Assembly (NCBI RefSeq): GCF_025399895.1
Contig: NZ_JAODUA010000018.1
Location: 62,001 to 126,000, forward strand
Direction of reading: 5' to 3'
Length of the DNA stretch: 64,000 nt
From: Streptomyces sp. ASQP_92
GTDB lineage: Bacteria > Actinomycetota > Actinomycetes > Streptomycetales > Streptomycetaceae
Below, piece by piece: positions 34,216-42,070 of the stretch. A program made the translations under genes and the position numbers. Each line of letters begins with the position of its first letter. Position 1 is the first letter of the stretch. The notes beneath the pieces are model-generated. The model had not been told where the DNA came from. It searched no databases and saw only the letters and a list, made by a program, of their open reading frames with translations.

Positions 34216-34233
34216 GCCCGGCCGGTCCCGCGG

Positions 34234-34764
34234 TCACGGCATCGTCGTGAAGTAGGCCGCGAAGGCGGCCACCGCCTCCGCCTCGGTGACCCGCCCGTCG
34301 CCGTCCCGGTCCAGGGCCGCGGCCACGGCCCCCGCCACCCCGGGCGAGACGCCGAGCGCCCGCAGCGCGCGCTCGGCGTCGGAGACGGACACCGTGCCGG
34401 AGCCGGAGGTGTCGGCGACCGCGAACGCGGCGTGCAGGAACGGCCGGGCGATCTCGGTGAACCCGGTGGTGCGGTCGCGCAGCCTTTTCATCGCGCCGCC
34501 CACGAACTCCTGGCGGGTCACCCGCTGGTCGCCGTCCACGTCCGCGATCCCGGCCAGGCCCTGCCACAGCGCCTCCGCGCCGCCGTACAGGGCCTGCCCC
34601 TTGTCGCAGCGGGCGGTCGTACCGAACTCGGCGAGCAGCGCGGCCGCGGCCGTGGAGAAGTCCTCCCGGTCGATCCAGCCGTTGCCGTCCTGGTCGAAGG
34701 AGGCGAACCGGGCGGCCACCCTGCGTTCGTACGCGGCACTCTCGGGACTGTCCATGCTGTCCAT
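34234..34764 (-). CDS. EF-hand calcium-binding protein (calerythrin-like)
   Basis: The 176-residue protein has four EF-hand loops: DQDGNGWIDREDF (about 23-35), DVDGDQRVTRQEF, DTSGSGTVSVSDAE and DRDGDGRVTEAEA near the C-terminus. All keep acidic ligands at positions 1, 3, 5 and 12 except the third, where the last ligand is shifted. It is cytoplasmic and resembles the small Cab proteins of Streptomyces, which buffer or sense calcium. The start could be ATG 34764 or 34755 (MDSMDS repeat). It converges with the PLC-like gene and is co-directional with the STAS gene upstream (69-bp gap). Confidence 0.92.
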   Translation of the reverse strand: MDSMDSPESAAYERRVAARFASFDQDGNGWIDREDFSTAAAALLAEFGTTARCDKGQALYGGAEALWQGLAGIADVDGDQRVTRQEFVGGAMKRLRDRTTGFTEIARPFLHAAFAVADTSGSGTVSVSDAERALRALGVSPGVAGAVAAALDRDGDGRVTEAEAVAAFAAYFTTMP

Positions 34765-34833
34765 GTCGGGAGCGTACGACTCACGCGGCCCCGGCGCGGG
34801 GCTTACGCCGAGGAGTGGGTCCCGGGGCCCGCG

Positions 34834-35208
34834 TCAGGCGGAGAGCGGTTCGGCCGACTCGTCGGCGGCGGAACCCACGTCTCCGTACACCTCGAAGAGG
34901 CGGCGCACACCGAGCGCGGCCAGCACCTTGTTCACATGGCTGCCCTCCAGGGCGCCGCGCGCGGGCAGGATGAGCCGGAGCCGGCCCTGGCAGGAACGCA
35001 TCAGCCGGCGGGCCGCGATGAGCACGCCCACCCCGCTCGAATCGCAGAACTGCACCCCCGAGAGGTCCAGGACCAGATCGCGGCGGCCCTCGGCGACCGC
35101 CTCGTGCACCTGGCGGCGCAGTCTCGGCGCGGTGACCAGATCCAGCTCTCCGCTGATCCGCAGCACCGTCCACGTGCCCTGCTCGGACTCGTCCACCCTC
35201 AGCGTCAC
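34834..35208 (-). CDS. STAS-domain anti-anti-sigma factor
   Basis: The 124-residue protein is a single STAS domain: WTVLRISGELDLVTAPRLRRQVHEA, then the phospho-acceptor motif LSGVQFCDSSGVGVLIAARRL, where one Ser of DSSG would be phosphorylated by an RsbW-like kinase. Its partner is not adjacent. GTG 35208 is chosen since the domain begins at once. It diverges from a sigma factor gene across 200 bp, suggesting a shared promoter region and related control. The end (YGDVGSAADESAEPLSA) is an acidic tail. Confidence 0.9.
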   Translation of the reverse strand: MTLRVDESEQGTWTVLRISGELDLVTAPRLRRQVHEAVAEGRRDLVLDLSGVQFCDSSGVGVLIAARRLMRSCQGRLRLILPARGALEGSHVNKVLAALGVRRLFEVYGDVGSAADESAEPLSA

Positions 35209-35407
35209 GCCACCGGTCCCTCTCTGTGCTGCCGTGCCCCCGCCATGCGCGGCTGCCCATGCCCGCACCCGCGAAACCCGGCCATTACCACCGGAGGGCT
35301 TCGCGGGGGCGTACTTGACGCAAACCTCCGTGCATTGTCAGCCCGTCGCATTACATTCGTAGATACGCAGAGACGGGCGCACAGGGGCACACGCGGGGAA
35401 CGACAGG

Positions 35408-36001
35408 GTGGGGAAGCCTATGCCGAAGGACGCACCACCTCGGTGGGACCGCCGGATGCAGCAGCGGCTCGCGCGCGGCGAGGCCGCCGCCCTGGGCGAG
35501 TTCTACGACCGGTTCGCCTCCCTGGTGCACGGTCTGGCCCAGCGGGTGCTGAGCGACGAGCGGGCGGCGGACCAGATCACCCGCGAGGTCTTCGGCTATG
35601 TGTGGGAGAACCCGGACGCCTACGACCCCAAGCAGGGCTCGATGCGCTCCTGGGTCGCCAAGCTCACCCAGCGCGAGGCCGTGCAGCGCCTGCGCCAGGC
35701 CGAGGCGTCCTCGTACGCGGAGAACGGCGGCGGTTCCACGGAGGAGCTGGAGCTGAAGGTGCGCCGCGCCTCGGCCGCGGCCCGCGCCGACTACATCGTG
35801 ACGTCGATGCCGGCCCCGCTGCGCGCCGCCCTCGAACTGGCCTACTTCCAGCGGCGCGACTACCGCCAGGCCGCCGCCGACCTCAGCATCACCGAGGACG
35901 AGGCGCGCCGCCGCCTGCGGCTCGGCCTGCAACTGCTCTCCTCGGCCAACACCCGGCCGCCGGAAGGAGCCGCACCGCCCGGTTACGGACGGGCCCTGTG
36001 A
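35408..36001 (+). CDS. ECF-like RNA polymerase sigma factor
   Basis: The 197-residue protein has sigma region 2 (EAAALGEFYDRFASLVHGLAQRVLSDERAADQITREVFGYVWENPDAYDPKQGSM in part) and region 4 (MPAPLRAALELAYFQRRDYRQAAADLSITEDEARRRLRLGLQLL in part). Region 4 reads with a DYRQAAADLSITEDEARRRL helix-turn-helix. That makes it a short group IV sigma factor of about average length. The start may be GTG 35408 or ATG 35420. Its stop overlaps the GTG of a zinc-finger anti-sigma gene (GTGA), the usual sigma/anti-sigma coupling. The likely target promoter cannot be read here. Confidence 0.92.
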   Translation: MGKPMPKDAPPRWDRRMQQRLARGEAAALGEFYDRFASLVHGLAQRVLSDERAADQITREVFGYVWENPDAYDPKQGSMRSWVAKLTQREAVQRLRQAEASSYAENGGGSTEELELKVRRASAAARADYIVTSMPAPLRAALELAYFQRRDYRQAAADLSITEDEARRRLRLGLQLLSSANTRPPEGAAPPGYGRAL

Positions 36002-37407
36002 GCGGGCCCCTGGAACAGGGCGGGCCGGTGCCCGACGACGGGAACGCCCCGCGCATACCGTCGCCGCGGGCGGCCGGTGACGACCTGACGGCCGGCGAGC
36101 GGGACGGCGGCGCCACCTTCGTGCCCGCGCCCCGCGAGGCCGGCGGCTCGGGCCCGCCGGGCCCCGGCCGCCGGAGCGTGCCCGAACCGGAGCCCGCCGC
36201 CGGGCCCCCCTCCCGCCCCGAACCCGAACCGCCCTCGGCGGCAGAGCCGGAAGTACCGGTGCCCGAACCCGTTCCGCAGGAGACGGCGCCCCTCGCGGGG
36301 CCGCCCTCGCACACCGTGCTCAAGTCGCTGCTCGGTGCCTGGGCGCTGGCCGCGTGCTCGACCGAGGAGACCGACGCCGTCGAGGCCCACCTCACCGAAT
36401 GCGCGCCCTGCGCCGACGAGGCGCTGCGGCTGCGCGACGCGGTGGGCCTGCTCCAGGCCGAGCGCAGTCTCGACCTGGACCCGATGCTGCGCGCCCGCGT
36501 CCTGGAGAACTGCCTGGGCCGGCGCCCGGCCCGTATCCCGGTGCCCGCCTGGGCGAGCCCGTACGACGCCGAGGCGGCGCGCCTGGACGCGCTGCTCAAC
36601 GACTTCGGGGACGCCGAATGGCATGCGCCGGTGCGTCTGAAGTGGTTCGAGGCGGAGCGCCCCACCGGGCGCCGGACCACGGTCGCCGGGGTCATCGGAC
36701 ATCTGATGGCGGTCGACGCCCTGGTCGCGACCTCGCTCGGGCTCGACGAGCCGGTGCCGCTCGACCCCGAGGACGCGTCGGGCGGCCCCACCGCGCGGAC
36801 CGAGGCCCTGTGGCGGGCCGGGCAGTACCCACTGACCCGCACGGTCCGCGAACCCTGGCGCGAGCAGGCCCACACGCTGATCCGCACGGTGTCGTTCGCG
36901 GGCCGGGGCGTGGCCGAACTGGCCGTCGACTACGGGGAGTTCGCGCTGCCGATGCGGGACGCGATGCTCGACCGGGCCTTCGAGTGCTGGATCCACGCCG
37001 GGGACATCGCCGACGCGGTGGACTACCCCTACGCCCCGCCGTCCGGAGCGCATCTGCACTCCATGATCGACCTGGCGGTCCGCATCCTGCCCGCGACCCT
37101 GGCCGACCGCCGCCGGGCGGGTCTCGCCTCGCCGCCGCGGGGCCTGGTCGCCGCGGGCTCGCCGGGGCGTTCGCTGCGTCTGGAGATCGAGGGGGCGGGC
37201 GGCGGCGACTGGCTCATCGCGCTCGACTCGCCGGCCGCCGTCGCCTCCGCCGAGCACGAGGTGGCCCATGTCGCCCTGGACGGCGTGGAGTTCTGCCGGC
37301 TGGCCGCGGGCCACATCCCGCCGCAGGAGGCGGCCGTGGGTCAGCTCGGCGACCGCGAGGCCATCAGCGACGTCCTGTTCGCGGCCGCCTCCCTGAGCCG
37401 GCTCTGA
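35998..37407 (+). CDS. Zinc-finger anti-sigma factor fused to a maleylpyruvate-isomerase-type domain
   Basis: The 469-residue protein has a 100-residue Pro/Glu-rich N-terminus, then a zinc-associated anti-sigma motif AWALAACSTEETDAVEAHLTE with CAPC (HxxxCxxC form). A mycothiol-dependent maleylpyruvate-isomerase/DinB-like domain follows, with VAGVIGHLMAVDALVA and FECWIHAGDIADAVDY carrying the likely metal-binding His residues. There is no clear transmembrane helix, so it should be a soluble anti-sigma factor. The MDMPI-like domain could sense thiol or metal state; this is inference. It is translationally coupled to the sigma gene (GTGA overlap at 35998). Confidence 0.88.
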   Translation: MSGPLEQGGPVPDDGNAPRIPSPRAAGDDLTAGERDGGATFVPAPREAGGSGPPGPGRRSVPEPEPAAGPPSRPEPEPPSAAEPEVPVPEPVPQETAPLAGPPSHTVLKSLLGAWALAACSTEETDAVEAHLTECAPCADEALRLRDAVGLLQAERSLDLDPMLRARVLENCLGRRPARIPVPAWASPYDAEAARLDALLNDFGDAEWHAPVRLKWFEAERPTGRRTTVAGVIGHLMAVDALVATSLGLDEPVPLDPEDASGGPTARTEALWRAGQYPLTRTVREPWREQAHTLIRTVSFAGRGVAELAVDYGEFALPMRDAMLDRAFECWIHAGDIADAVDYPYAPPSGAHLHSMIDLAVRILPATLADRRRAGLASPPRGLVAAGSPGRSLRLEIEGAGGGDWLIALDSPAAVASAEHEVAHVALDGVEFCRLAAGHIPPQEAAVGQLGDREAISDVLFAAASLSRL

Positions 37408-37442
37408 CAGCGGGCCCGGGGGGCGGGCAGGGTCGGCGGGGC

Positions 37443-38294
37443 CTAGGCGAAGACGACCGTACGGCGGCCGTTGAGCAGAATGCGGTGCTCGGCGTGCCAC
37501 TTGACGGCCCGGGCGAGCGCCTGGCATTCGACGTCCCGGCCGATCGCGACGAGCTGGGCGGGCGTGACGTCGTGGCCGACGCGCTCCACCTCCTGCTCGA
37601 TGATCGGCCCCTCGTCGAGGTCGGCCGTCACATAGTGGGCGGTCGCGCCGATCAGCTTCACCCCGCGCGCGTGCGCCTGGTGGTAGGGCTTGGCGCCCTT
37701 GAAGCTCGGCAGGAACGAGTGGTGGATGTTGATGATCCGGCCGCTGAGCCGCTTGCACAGGTCGTCCGAGAGCACCTGCATGTAGCGGGCGAGGACCACG
37801 AGTTCGACGCGCTCCTCGCGCACCAGCTCCACCAGGCGCGCCTCGGCGGCGGCCTTGGTGTCCTTGGTGACCGGGATGTGGTGGAAGGGCACGCCGTAGG
37901 AGGCGACGAGCTCGGCGAAGTCGGTGTGGTTGGAGACGACCGCCGCGATCTCCACCGGCAGCGCGCCGGACTGGGCGCGGAACAACAGGTCGTTCAGGCA
38001 GTGCCCGAACTTCGACACCATCAGGACGATCCGCATCCGCTCCTCGGGGCGGTGGATCTGCCAGTCCATCTGGAAGGCGTCGCCGACGGCCGCGAAGCTG
38101 GCGCGCAGCTTGTCGACCGTGACGGGGGACTCGGCCGAGAAGTGGACCCGCATGAAGAAGAGACCGGTGTCGCGGTCGCCGAACTGCTGACTGTCCTCGA
38201 TGTTGCAGCCCGTGATGAACAGATAGCTCGACACGGCATGCACGATGCCCTGTTTGTCCGGGCAGGAAAGCGTGAGGACGTACTGGTCGGTCAT
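37443..38294 (-). CDS. purU: Formyltetrahydrofolate deformylase
   Basis: The 283-residue protein has an N-terminal ACT domain (YVLTLSCPDKQGIVHAVSSYL, residues 1-80). A formyltransferase-fold domain follows with IVLMVSKFGHCLNDLLFR, SNHTDFAELVASYGVPFHHIPV, the catalytic INIHHSFLPSFKGAKPYHQA and DLDEGPIIEQEV. The catalytic Asn, His and Asp are present. It hydrolyses 10-formyl-tetrahydrofolate to formate and THF, balancing one-carbon pools. The length matches PurU. It is encoded upstream, on the same strand, of nothing obvious; the SCO4402-type gene precedes it by 57 bp and they may be co-transcribed. Confidence 0.95.
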   Translation of the reverse strand: MTDQYVLTLSCPDKQGIVHAVSSYLFITGCNIEDSQQFGDRDTGLFFMRVHFSAESPVTVDKLRASFAAVGDAFQMDWQIHRPEERMRIVLMVSKFGHCLNDLLFRAQSGALPVEIAAVVSNHTDFAELVASYGVPFHHIPVTKDTKAAAEARLVELVREERVELVVLARYMQVLSDDLCKRLSGRIINIHHSFLPSFKGAKPYHQAHARGVKLIGATAHYVTADLDEGPIIEQEVERVGHDVTPAQLVAIGRDVECQALARAVKWHAEHRILLNGRRTVVFA

Positions 38295-38350
38295 CCAGGC
38301 AGGATGCCACAGACGGGCCTCGCGGCGGCCCCCGGCCCAGAATCCGGACC

Positions 38351-38788
38351 TCAGGCCGAGCGGGTCAGGATGCTCAGCACTTCGAGGGAGCGCGGCGGCG
38401 CGTCCGGGTCCTCGCCGTCGCTCTGCGCGAGCCGCACATGGGCCTCGCGCGCCGCCCGTACGGCCTCGGGCCAGGCGTGGTGGGCGAGGTAGGCGGAGAC
38501 CGGGGCGTCGGCGCCGACCTGGTGCATGATGCGCAGCACCCGCAGGACGGCGACATCGACGAGGGCGGCCTCGCCCGAGTCGCGGAAGATCGTGCCGACG
38601 TACTTCTCGGCCGACCAGCTGTCCAGCCAGGTGTCCTCGACGAGCCGGTACACGGCGTCGGTGACGTCCCCGAACCCCTCGCGCCCGGCGAGCCAGGTCT
38701 CCTGGTGGAAGACGGGGTCGGAGAGCATGTGCAGCGCGGACCGTACGTTCGTACGCCAGCGCCACCACGGCATGTCATTCAACGGCAT
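38351..38788 (-). CDS. Conserved actinobacterial protein of unknown function (SCO4402-like)
   Basis: The 145-residue helical protein starts MPLNDMPWWRWRTNVRSALHML and includes VYRLVEDTWLDSWSAEKYVGTIFRDSGEAALVD and VLRVLRIMHQVG. It is soluble, without signal peptide or membrane segment. I recall near-identical proteins next to purU in other Streptomyces (SCO4402 in S. coelicolor), so the position is conserved. The function is unknown. ATG 38788 is preferred; ATG 38797 would add three residues. A longer upstream frame reads through the promoter region. Confidence 0.8.
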   Translation of the reverse strand: MPLNDMPWWRWRTNVRSALHMLSDPVFHQETWLAGREGFGDVTDAVYRLVEDTWLDSWSAEKYVGTIFRDSGEAALVDVAVLRVLRIMHQVGADAPVSAYLAHHAWPEAVRAAREAHVRLAQSDGEDPDAPPRSLEVLSILTRSA

Positions 38789-38970
38789 GCCGCCCATGGT
38801 GGAGGAGCGACGGCCGCGACGGGAAGGGCTTGCTGAACCTTGCTGCACGATTTCGATCGTACGTTCCCCAAAGGCACCGGCTGACCGGCCCCCGCAATTC
38901 ACCGGGACGTCACCCTGCGTCGAGGCGCCCACACACTTCCGTTACCCGCGGGGCGGAAGGGTGCGGGGAC

Positions 38971-40332
38971 ATGACCGGTTACGGATGGCAGCGCACCCGG
39001 GGCACGACCGGGCCCCGCCGCTGGATCAGTTCGTGTCGCACGAGGACCACCGTGTTCGCCGCGTGTACGGCGGTCGGCGCGAGCCTGTTGACCGGTTGCG
39101 GGGTGCTCCCTGGAGTCGCGGGGGGCTCCAGGGAGCCCATCACCGTGATGACCTGGGCACCCGACGGCACCTCGGCCACCAACGCCCCCGGCATGCCCGC
39201 CCTCGCCAAGGCGTTCGCGCGCTGGGTCAACGCCAACGGCGGCCTCGGCGGGCATGAACTCACGGTGCTGACCTGCAACGACCACAACACCCCGGTCGGC
39301 GCCTCGGACTGCGCGCGGCGGGCGGTGAAGGAGAAGGCGGTCGCCGTCGTCGGCTCCTACAGCCAGTACGGCAGCGCCTTCATGCCCCCGCTCGAAGTCG
39401 CCGGAATCCCCTATCTGGGCGGATACGGCATATCGGACCAGGAGTTCACCAACGCGCTCTCCTACCCGGTCAACGGCGGGCAGGCCGCGCTGATCGCGGG
39501 CAGCGGCCGCCAGCTGGCCCAGGACTGCGACCAGGTCTCGCTGGTGCGGCCCGACACCATCGCGGGCGACGTCCTGCCGACCGTGCTCGACGCCGGGCTG
39601 CTCGACGCGCACCGCGCGCCCGCCACCGACATCCGCACCGCCGAGGACGCCGGCGACTACACGGCCGAGGCCCGGCGCGCGCTCGCCCAGGCCGGGGCCG
39701 ATCCCGCCCTGGTGGGCCGGATCGGCCGGAAGGCGGCCGAGCAGAAGGCGCACAGGGGGTGCGTGACGGCCGTGCTCGGCGACCGCACGGAGACGTTCTT
39801 CGACTCCTTCCGGCGGGTGGAGAGCGAGGGGCAGAAGGTGCGGGTGGCCTCCGTCATCGGCTCCATCGGCCAGCCCCTCCTGGACCGCACCGGCGGCAAG
39901 GAGGGCCCCTTCGAGGGCGCCTACGTCACCGGCTGGTACCCGGAGGCCGACGATCCGCGCTGGGACCCGATGAAGAAGGTCATCCGCGAACAGGCCTTCG
40001 GGGACAACGCGATCGACGCGGCCGACGCCGGGGTGCAGACCACCTGGATCGCGTACACGGCCCTGAAGAAGGTCGTCGAGTCGCTCGGCCGGGACTCGGT
40101 CCGCGCCGTGGACCTGGTGCGCGCGCTCAACACCGGCGTCACCGTGGACACCGGGGGCCTGACGCCCGAACTGCGCTGGCGTTTCGAGGACATGCTCGGC
40201 GCGGCGGACTTCCCGCGCATCGTGAACCGCCGGGTCACCTTCCAGGTGGTGCGCGAGGGACGCCTGGTCTCCCTCAAGAAGGGCTTCACGGACGTGAGTT
40301 CCACCCTGGAGGCGTCCGCGGCCAACGGCTGA
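38971..40332 (+). CDS. ABC-type solute-binding lipoprotein (branched-chain amino acid-like fold)
   Basis: The 453-residue protein carries a long signal ending in a lipobox (VFAACTAVGASLLTGC, Cys near residue 42). A periplasmic-binding domain of the LivJ/Peripla_BP_6 type follows, with VMTWAPDGTSATNAPGMPALAKAFARWVNANGGLGGHEL, then AVVGSYSQYGSAFMPPLEVAGIPYLGG. No permease or ATPase genes are adjacent, so it may be an orphan receptor or work with distant components. The ATG at 38971 is supported by GGAAGGG. It may bind a metabolite outside the membrane; the ligand is unknown. Confidence 0.88.
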   Translation: MTGYGWQRTRGTTGPRRWISSCRTRTTVFAACTAVGASLLTGCGVLPGVAGGSREPITVMTWAPDGTSATNAPGMPALAKAFARWVNANGGLGGHELTVLTCNDHNTPVGASDCARRAVKEKAVAVVGSYSQYGSAFMPPLEVAGIPYLGGYGISDQEFTNALSYPVNGGQAALIAGSGRQLAQDCDQVSLVRPDTIAGDVLPTVLDAGLLDAHRAPATDIRTAEDAGDYTAEARRALAQAGADPALVGRIGRKAAEQKAHRGCVTAVLGDRTETFFDSFRRVESEGQKVRVASVIGSIGQPLLDRTGGKEGPFEGAYVTGWYPEADDPRWDPMKKVIREQAFGDNAIDAADAGVQTTWIAYTALKKVVESLGRDSVRAVDLVRALNTGVTVDTGGLTPELRWRFEDMLGAADFPRIVNRRVTFQVVREGRLVSLKKGFTDVSSTLEASAANG

Positions 40333-40386
40333 TCCGCCCGCCGTCCCCGCGCGGGCGGCCCCGGTCCCCCGGATCCGGCCGCTCCC

Positions 40387-41979
40387 TCAGAGCTGGGTGG
40401 CCACGCGCTTGGTCAGCCCGTACTTCGTGGCGATCGCGTTCCACAGGCCCGACGCCTCCTGCTTGGACTTGGTCGCCTCCCCGCTCGCCTTGTCCCCGAG
40501 GCCGGCGTCCTTGGTGCGCTTGGCGTGCCCGTCCTTGCAGTTCTTGCCCTTGTCCCCGGCGAGCGCGTCCGCCCACGCCGCGTAGTGGTTGTCGGCCGAG
40601 GCCGAGGACTGCCAGGCCTTGGTGAGGGCGCCCGAGAGCCGGTCGTGGTCGGGCAGCTTGTCGAGGGAGAGGCCGCCGAGCCGGGTCACCAGGTCGCCGC
40701 GCTGCTTGGCCGCGTCGCGCAAGCTCGCCGCCGCCTGGTCGAGCTTGTCGCAGCGGCGTATGTCGGCGACCGCGCCGATCACCGCGTCCCGGCTGCTGCC
40801 GCTGTCGGCGAGCACCTTGTCCAGGGCCTCGGCCTGCGCCTTGGCGGGGTCGGCGGCGTCGTCTGACGTGCCGCCCTTGTCGCCGGTGGCGGGTGAACTG
40901 ACGCCCGCGGGCTGCTTGTCGTCCTTCTTGCCGTCGTCACCGCCGCCGCTGAGCAGCGCGCCCGCGCCGAGCCCGATCGCCGCGCAGCCGACCACCACGG
41001 CGGCGATCAGCCCGACCGGCGACTTGCGCCGCGGCGGCTCCGGCTCGTACCCGGAGTGCTGCGGCGGCTCCTGGTAGGGGGGCGGAGTCCGGAACTGAGG
41101 AGCCGGGGCCTGCGGCGGCTGGTAGGGCGGCTGCTGCTGGGGCCGGCTCAGCGGTACGGACGGCTGGAAGCGGGGCAACTGCGCGCCCTCGGCGCCCTGT
41201 TGGGGCGGACCGTCCGCGCGGAAGAGGCTGTCGAACTCGGCGGGGGGCTGCCGCTCGCCCGGGGTGCCCGGACGTATCCCGTACGGGGCGTCCTGCGGAG
41301 CCGGGGGCACCGGCGGCAGGAACTGCGTCGGGTCGGCGTCGGCGCCGGACGCCGGGGCGCCCGGGAAGCGCGTCGGCTCACCGGCGTGCTCGGGCGGCAG
41401 CGCGCCCGGCCCGCCCGCGACCGGGGCGATGTACTGGGTGGCCTCGTTGCCGAAGTTCCCCGCCCGGGCGGCCTCGCCGCCGAAGGTGCCGGGCCGGGGG
41501 GCCGCCCCTCCGAAGTTCCCGGCGCCGCCCGGCACCGGCGCGATGAACCGGGTCGCCTCCGCGTCCGCGCCGCCGTTCCCGCCCGGCACCGGCGCCAGGT
41601 ACTGCGTGGCCTCGCTGCCGGATTCGCCCGGGCCACCGGGGCCGCCCGGCACGGCGAGGTACTGCGTGGCCTCATTGCCGGAGCCGCCCGGGCCGCCCGG
41701 CACAGGAGCGATGAACTGGGTGGCCTCGGCGTCCTGGCCGGTGTTCTCGGGCGGCAGCGGGCGGCCGAACGTCGCGGGTCCCTGCGGCGGCGCACCGGGG
41801 GGCGGGGTGGAGGCCTGCCCCTGCGGGCCCCAGGGCTGACCCCAGGGCTGGGCTCCAGGAGGTGCGGGCAGCGGCTCCCCGGCGCGGGGGCCGCTTCCGT
41901 CGGCGGGCAGCACGACACCCTCGTGCGCGGGCCGCACAGCCGGAAGCTGCGGCTCGTCACCCTGTCGGCTCTGCGTCAC
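40387..41979 (-). CDS. Proline/glutamine-rich membrane protein with repeated EATQ(Y/F)(I/L)AP motifs
   Basis: The 530-residue protein has a 330-residue low-complexity N-terminus rich in Pro, Gly and Gln. It holds a repeated unit such as EATQYLAPVPGG, EATRFIAPVPGG, DATQF-like forms and PTQFLPP, six to seven times. A single transmembrane helix (VGLIAAVVVGCAAIGLGAGALL, about 342-363) leads to a helical extracytoplasmic domain (about 400-530) with two Cys (RRCDKLDQAAA, GKNCKDGHAK). The N-terminus is predicted cytoplasmic. The ATQ motifs resemble Thr-Gln phospho-sites bound by FHA domains, so Ser/Thr kinase control is possible but unproven. It converges with the solute-binding lipoprotein. Confidence 0.82.
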   Translation of the reverse strand: MTQSRQGDEPQLPAVRPAHEGVVLPADGSGPRAGEPLPAPPGAQPWGQPWGPQGQASTPPPGAPPQGPATFGRPLPPENTGQDAEATQFIAPVPGGPGGSGNEATQYLAVPGGPGGPGESGSEATQYLAPVPGGNGGADAEATRFIAPVPGGAGNFGGAAPRPGTFGGEAARAGNFGNEATQYIAPVAGGPGALPPEHAGEPTRFPGAPASGADADPTQFLPPVPPAPQDAPYGIRPGTPGERQPPAEFDSLFRADGPPQQGAEGAQLPRFQPSVPLSRPQQQPPYQPPQAPAPQFRTPPPYQEPPQHSGYEPEPPRRKSPVGLIAAVVVGCAAIGLGAGALLSGGGDDGKKDDKQPAGVSSPATGDKGGTSDDAADPAKAQAEALDKVLADSGSSRDAVIGAVADIRRCDKLDQAAASLRDAAKQRGDLVTRLGGLSLDKLPDHDRLSGALTKAWQSSASADNHYAAWADALAGDKGKNCKDGHAKRTKDAGLGDKASGEATKSKQEASGLWNAIATKYGLTKRVATQL

Positions 41980-42070
41980 CGGAACTCCTGTACGTGGACC
42001 TACGGAATCGTCGGTTCACGCTACCGGGTCCCCCCACGCCCTTGCCAAGCCCTCCCTCAACCCGCCCCGC

